This document shows positions 25,855-64,000 of a DNA stretch of 64,000 bases, piece after piece. The notes under the pieces are model-generated. The model was not told the DNA's origin. It saw nothing but the letters and a program-made list of their open reading frames with translations, and searched no databases. The DNA is taken from positions 28,674,579 to 28,738,578 of the forward strand of contig NC_085876.1 in the NCBI RefSeq assembly GCF_034702125.1, given 5' to 3'. Origin of the DNA: Engraulis encrasicolus (taxonomy: Eukaryota; Chordata; Actinopteri; Clupeiformes; Engraulidae). Both the position numbers and the translations under genes were made by a program. Every line of letters starts with the position of its first letter. Within the stretch, counting starts at the first letter, position 1.

Positions 25855-26005
25855 TTGGCCGTGGCTCAAACAGTTAGGCACCATGGTGGTACAGTATGTC
25901 AGGGTTCTGGGTTCAATTCTGGCCCTAGGTCATTTCCGGTTCCTCCCCAGGTCTCTCTCCCACTCGCATCCTGTCTCCTCTCTCCCACTGTCTAATCACA
26001 GTTTA
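25855..26005 (+). mobile_element. SINE family B copy, diverged
   Basis: GGCCGTGGCTCAAACAGTTAGGC head, GGTTCTGGGTTCAATTCTGG B-box region, then CATTTCCGGTTCCTCCCCAG and the CTCTCTCCCACTCGCATCCTG body. Confidence 0.6.
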
Positions 26006-26014
26006 AAATATTTT

Positions 26015-26182
26015 GGGGGCTTTTTATTGCCTTTATTTGACAGGATAGTGAAGGTAGTGTCAGGAAGTGAGTGGGGAGAGAGAGATGGGGAAGGGTTGGC
26101 AAAGGACCCGGGCCGGGAGTCGAACCCAGGTCACCCGCATAGCAAATGAGTGCCCTACCATTTGCACCATGGTAGGGCCCAA
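26015..26182 (-). mobile_element. SINE family B, reverse copy
   Basis: Plus-strand GGGAGTCGAACCCAGGTCAC and CCCTACCATTTGCACCATGG are the reversed B box and head; the body lies leftward. It abuts the forward copy at 25855-26005, making a SINE inverted repeat. Confidence 0.65.
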
Positions 26183-26344
26183 TCACAGGAGGTTTACGTT
26201 CTCAAACTGGTTTGTCCTCCTCTGGACCTGCAGGGGAACACATGCAGGGGAATCGTTAGTACGAACTGACTGCGGACGAACAGTATCTCCACCTGCCACA
26301 CGAACAGGGAGGCCAGAGATAACCTTTTTTAGGCAGCCATGGCC

Positions 26345-26575
26345 AAATTTTTAAGCATGGACTTTAGATCAGAGGGTTGTAGGTTCGAATCCCACCCATC
26401 CACTCCATACCCCACTCCATGGCTGAGGTGCCCTTGAGCAAGGCACCTAACCCCCTACTTGTCAAGGGACTGTAACCAATACCCTCTAAGTAACTGTACA
26501 GTAAGTTGCTTTGGGTAAAAGCGTCAGCTAATGTAGGCCTACTGTAATAATGTAATGGATAGCGTGGCACTGAGT
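26345..26575 (+). mobile_element. tRNA-derived SINE, family C
   Basis: GGTTCGAATCCCACCCATCC B box, a conserved CCTTGAGCAAGGCACCTAAC core and a GGGTAAAAGCGTCAGCTAAT tail, a widespread fish SINE design. Confidence 0.7.
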
Positions 26576-26976
26576 CACTAGGGCTCATTGGACCTGGGTC
26601 CATAAGGCCCAGAATTTCATGCCATGCCCCTGGACATACAGTATGTACAGGAGGATTTAACAGATCTCAGAGAACCAGAACGTTTTAATCACTCTACCAA
26701 AAGGGAGACGGAACGGTTCTAAAAAAAATTTGGGAATCGGGTATCAAATTGTCATTTCTCTCCATGCCATCGTCCTTTTTTTTGTTGATGTTGGTTAGAG
26801 GCTTTGAAAGAAAATAGCTGTAGACAACTGCATTAAAGCTCGTCTATAATGTACACATTAACACAAATTACAGTTTAGTGTGTAATGTGTCAATCACCTA
26901 CATCAAGTGCATTACCATGTCAGCAATGAGGTACAGTATAGCAGCTGAAGACTTACGGTCAGACTTGTCCTAAACC

Positions 26977-27314
26977 AGAGGTTCCAAAACTGGGGGTCGG
27001 GACCCCTGTGGGGGTCGCAAAGGTACTGAAGGAGGGTTGCAGACAGAAGGGACATTGCTTCAAAACGGGGAATCCATGGGTTAACCGTTAACATCTAACA
27101 TACAGTAATTCCATAATTTGGTTTGTAACATTATTCACTTGTATGGTTAATACTTTGTATATGTATTTGCAGTCCTGTGGATTTCTAGCAATATTAGCGG
27201 ACAAACTATTTAATGGAAAATCTAGCAATATTAATGGACAAGAAATTGCCTAGCAAATATTCCGATGTTCAAAAGGGGGCCCATGCTGAAAAAGTTTGGG
27301 AAACAATGTTTTAA
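26977..27314. mobile_element. Possible hAT-type MITE
   Basis: CAGAGGTTCCAAAACTGGGGGTC near one end and AAAAAGTTTGGGAAACAATG near the other form imperfect terminal repeats of the CAG.GGTTCCCAAACT type. Target duplication not convincing. Confidence 0.4.
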
Positions 27315-27319
27315 TCTTT

Positions 27320-29935
<2,616 letters not shown>

Positions 29936-29939
29936 CTGT

Positions 29940-30065
29940 ACTCAGGGCTGCTGACAGCTTTGGCTGGGCCCAGGACAAAGACATGTGAAAGGCCCCCAAA
30001 CCCAATCACTACAATGTAATGAGGATCCAATTTTGGGGCCCCTTTCTCCCTGGACCCTGGACAAG
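29940..30065 (-). repeat. Dispersed GC-rich repeat, reverse copy
   Basis: GACAGCTTTGGCTGGGCCCA..GGGGCCCCTTTCTCCCTGG is the reverse complement of the family. It sits about 220 bp upstream of the candidate small gene. Confidence 0.65.
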
Positions 30066-30287
30066 TGACCACCACTATCCCATGCGTTTTATCAGCTGAC
30101 AGGTGAAATATGTTAATCACCACCGAGCATCTACAACACAGATATAGTCATGCTCAACTATACGTCATTGCATTTTATTGGTAAATGGGAAGCGCTTAGA
30201 TATGCCTGCGCAAAAATCATCTGACGGTCACCAATGTTTTGATAACGTTCGATAACGTCTGGGTCGCAGATACGCAACAATAAAATC

Positions 30288-31002
30288 ATGTCCCACGTTC
30301 CAAACAAAACTGCTCGGTTCCTTCACGAGAAACAGAACTTCTCAGCCCTGAAAGTCACGGCTTGTGGAAAATTTGGAAAGATGCGGAGGAGTCCATCCTC
30401 CAGTAGACGTGAGGTAAGCCGTGAAGCAGCAACTTCACTTCGAAACTGGTCATTGCAGCGTCTTCATTGTTGATTTATTTCACTGAATATTTTACACGCA
30501 ACTGAATTTGACTGGGCGATTCTCTTATTAGGAAGGAGCTGTTGGTAATAATCCAAAGCGAGAGAGGGGTCGCTCTAGGATTAGACGCCGTCAGGTCAGT
30601 TTCCAAATAGGCCTAATTGTATTTTTTTAATTTGGCCTACTCAAAAAGCTGTTGGTAATAATCCAAAGCGAGAGAGGGGTCGCTCTAGGATTAGACGCCG
30701 TCAGGTCAGTTTCCAAATAGGCCTAATTGTATTTTTTTTAATTTGGCCTACTCAAAAACCTAAAAATATTGCAAATTATCCATAACAATCACTCGCATCT
30801 ACATTCACGTGTTCTTCAGACCATTCACGTCACAGAAAACGCAAGACTGAGCAAGTTAAAACTCTATGGACCAGACATCCGGAGATCCAGGGAGGACGTT
30901 CTACTGGAGATGCCGGTTCAAGTGGTTCTCCTGTCGGCCTTGAGTTTACAAGACAGCAACGAAGCCACGACTGAGACGGCAAGAAGATATACCGTGGCAT
31001 AA
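30288..31002 (+). CDS. Candidate three-exon gene for a small basic protein, unknown function
   Basis: I do not recognise this protein. Proposed exons are 30288-30413 (ATG; MSHVPNKTARFLHEKQNFSA.. to RRSPSSSRRE), 30532-30594 (EGAVGNNPKRERGRSRIRRR) and 30820-31002 (..ARLSKLKLYGPDIRRSRED.. to stop). Both introns have GT and AG ends (GAG/GTAAGC, TTATTAG, CAG/GTCAGT, TTCTTCAG) and all junctions are phase 0, giving about 123 residues rich in Arg/Lys. ATTAAA follows 47 bp after the stop. It runs towards the RECQL4 3' end. The middle exon lies in a 110-bp tandem duplication; the second copy has only AAAAG as acceptor and would break frame. It could be a real lineage-specific gene, a non-coding transcript, or chance. 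Confidence 0.35.
30537..30757 (+). repeat. 110-bp tandem duplication carrying the putative middle exon
   Basis: Two nearly identical copies (30537-30646 and 30647-30757) that differ by one extra T in a T run. Each holds the Arg-rich exon and its GTCAGT donor. Near identity implies a recent duplication. Confidence 0.9.
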
Positions 31003-31048
31003 GCTTCTCAGCGCCGAGCAGGCCTACAACGGATTAGAGTTATTCTTC

Positions 31049-31054
31049 ATTAAA
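31049..31054 (+). terminator. Candidate ATTAAA polyadenylation signal
   Basis: The common variant hexamer ATTAAA, 47 bp after the stop of the candidate small gene, in AT-rich DNA. Supportive only. Confidence 0.3.
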
Positions 31055-31164
31055 TTTTAATTGAATTCTAATTCTATTGAATTCTAATCAATCATGGTGT
31101 GCAAGTTCTGCTCACATTCAATACATCAGCGGTCAGCGAAGTTTATATAGAGCTCTAGGTCCTG

Positions 31165-31440
31165 TAAAGATGCACTGTGTAGGCCAGAGTAAGTATCGCA
31201 ACCTACAGATTTCAGCACCACGCACGTGGACAGCTCCGGACACACCGATGAAGGTGTACGGCTGTACGCTCGCGCGTGAACAGCTCCCCAAGAGTAACTT
31301 GGTGTCGGAGTGGCGGTATGAAAAAGTGTGGAGGTGTGTCGGAATGGCGGTTGCCCCACATCGCAACTATGCTGCTCATTGAAACTGTGCCGTCTATTGC
31401 ACCCATTTCGTCTTTTCATGAATATTTAGGCTACTGATGA
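31165..31440 (+). mobile_element. Broken relative of the TTAA MITE with foreign insert
   Basis: GATGCACTGTGTAGGCCAGA at the start and the internal segment TCGCAACTATGCTGCTCATT..CTTTTCATGAATATTTA at 31355-31430 match the 18035 and 31752 elements. About 140 bp of unrelated CpG-containing DNA separates them. Confidence 0.5.
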
Positions 31441-31751
31441 TGAGTCATGATGAACTAATATGTATTACTAATACGAGCAAAGTAGCTTACATAGTGTTTT
31501 TTATCAACACTTTTTAAAAAATTGTTTTTAAATATTATGTTTAATTGTTAATTACCATGTGTGCACTCATATATGTACGACAGTGAAGAGAGGTGCGAGG
31601 AGGACAGAGGGGGTGCATTAGTATCATTCACTATTAATAGCCCAGCATTTCTAGATGACCCTGTCTGCAGTAGATGATCAAACTAACAAACAAACAAACT
31701 TTGATAAGGTCAAAAGGACTGCATGCACAGATAGACACCCCCATTTTATGC

Positions 31752-32115
31752 TTAAAGGGACACTGTGCAGGAAATGTTCAAAAAGGTACTGCAACTATGC
31801 TGCTCATTGAAACCGGGCTGCCTATTGCCAAATTTGATCTTTACATGTAAGTTTACTAAGTCATAAACAAATGTTTCCTAGTATGATCCAAGTAGTCATT
31901 TTTGCAGCTAAAAATGGCTATTTTTGGAAATTCAAAATGGTGGACCATGGAGAAGATCCCCATTTTCATGTATGAAAAGTGCAATTTTTCCAGTCATAAC
32001 GAATACTTACAGTTTGATGGTGGGGGTACGTATTCATGAAAAAGGTAACATTAGTGAATGGGCAGCATGAATTCTTCAAATAAACAACTTAAAATCTCAC
32101 ACAGTGTCCCTTTAA
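31752..32115. mobile_element. TTAA-flanked MITE, 364 bp, inside a longer inverted repeat
   Basis: Ends TTAA/AGGGACACTGTGCAGG and CACAGTGTCCCT/TTAA. The flanks themselves are an inverted repeat (AGACACCCCCATTTTATGC left, GCATAAAATGGGGGTGTCT right), so the hairpin extends from about 31727 to 32145. Confidence 0.75.
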
Positions 32116-32301
32116 GCAAGCATAAAATGGGGGTGTCTATCTGCGCACACACACACAAAATGCATGAACAGCACCTTCAACATTGGAATGGACACATGTT
32201 GTGCTACGCTTTCAACTATTCCAATGAATCACAAATACCTGTACAAAGTCAACTGCAATTCGAAGAAACAAACAGTTCATACAAAAACATTTTTTTAATT
32301 A

Positions 32302-32307
32302 TTTATT
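32302..32307 (-). terminator. RECQL4: Candidate RECQL4 polyadenylation signal
   Basis: AATAAA on the minus strand, about 206 bp after the RECQL4 stop codon and beyond the (TG)n tract of the 3' UTR. It is the first canonical hexamer I see in that direction. The site itself is inferred. Confidence 0.5.
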
Positions 32308-32367
32308 TTCAAAAAATAGAAAACGTAAAAAAGTCATTCTTTCCTATATAAAACAAACACATGTGCA

Positions 32368-32433
<66 letters not shown>
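32368..32433 (+). repeat. (CA)n in the RECQL4 3' UTR
   Basis: CGCGCGCG followed by about 30 CA units; read as UG repeats in the RECQL4 transcript if the 32302 poly(A) signal is used. Confidence 0.9.
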
Positions 32434-32435
<2 letters not shown>

Positions 32436-32512
32436 CCAGTGAGAAGCTCACAAAATGCAAAAGGGTGACTCAAAAGTGCCACATGCAGCACAGCTCAGCT
32501 CATCCCATGTCA

Positions 32513-63838
<31,326 letters not shown>

Positions 63839-63891
63839 CTGAAATGACACCAACATCAATTATGGGTAAGTCATCATGGGTAAGCGGTTGG

Positions 63892-64000
63892 GCAGTCATG
63901 GGTGAGCGGTTAGGGCGTCAGACTTTACCAGTTTGACTCCCGACACGCCAGGTTGATGGGGGGAGTAATCAACCAGTGCTCTCCCCCATCCTCCTCCATG
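63892..64000 (+). mobile_element. SINE family A, cut by window edge
   Basis: GGGCAGTCATGGGTGAGCGG followed by a B-box region with a small deletion (CCAGTTTGACTCCCGACACG) and the family A body; it continues past the window. Confidence 0.75.

Overview
The window is vertebrate nuclear DNA, almost certainly from a teleost fish. It has a multi-exon gene with GT/AG introns and phase-consistent splicing, very long (CA/TG)n, (GA/CT)n and (GAGAA)n microsatellites, tRNA-derived SINEs, CR1/L2-type LINE fragments, Tc1-, hAT- and TTAA-type short transposons, and no bacterial-style gene packing. I cannot name the species.

Right half (about 32.3-64 kb): one gene dominates, RECQL4 (ATP-dependent RecQ helicase Q4), on the minus strand. 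I traced 18 coding exons from a CCHC zinc-knuckle exon (63679-63838) to the stop codon (32513-32515). Every junction keeps frame, and together they give 3099 nt, or 1032 codons plus stop. All RecQ helicase motifs are present in order. The N-terminal Sld2-like part lies beyond the right edge. The introns hold three large palindromic transposons, a hAT-type element whose target duplication was split by a Tc1-derived palindrome, several SINEs, hammerhead-ribozyme-like motifs, and at least three places where a RECQL4 3' splice site plus the first bases of its exon has been copied into the neighbouring intron. The most extensive is a decayed array of about 14 units at 54.75-59.2 kb.

Just past the RECQL4 3' end (30.29-31.05 kb, plus strand, convergent) is a candidate small three-exon gene for a basic protein of about 123 residues; its middle exon lies in a 110-bp tandem duplication. 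I do not recognise it.

Left half (1-30 kb): mostly intergenic or intronic repeat-rich DNA. The only good coding signals are two minus-strand exons at 11893-11938 (signal peptide) and 11149 downward, which look like the start of a gene for a secreted or membrane protein. A 4.5-kb foldback element (20.36-24.83 kb), with arms of about 150-bp tandem sub-repeats, contains a 5'-truncated LINE that keeps a 466-codon open reverse-transcriptase frame. A second LINE tail follows at about 25 kb.

Themes that may be new: repeated capture of 3' splice-site modules inside one gene, five large palindromic elements in 64 kb, several dispersed hammerhead-like cores, and strong over-representation of the palindrome TAGGCCTA.
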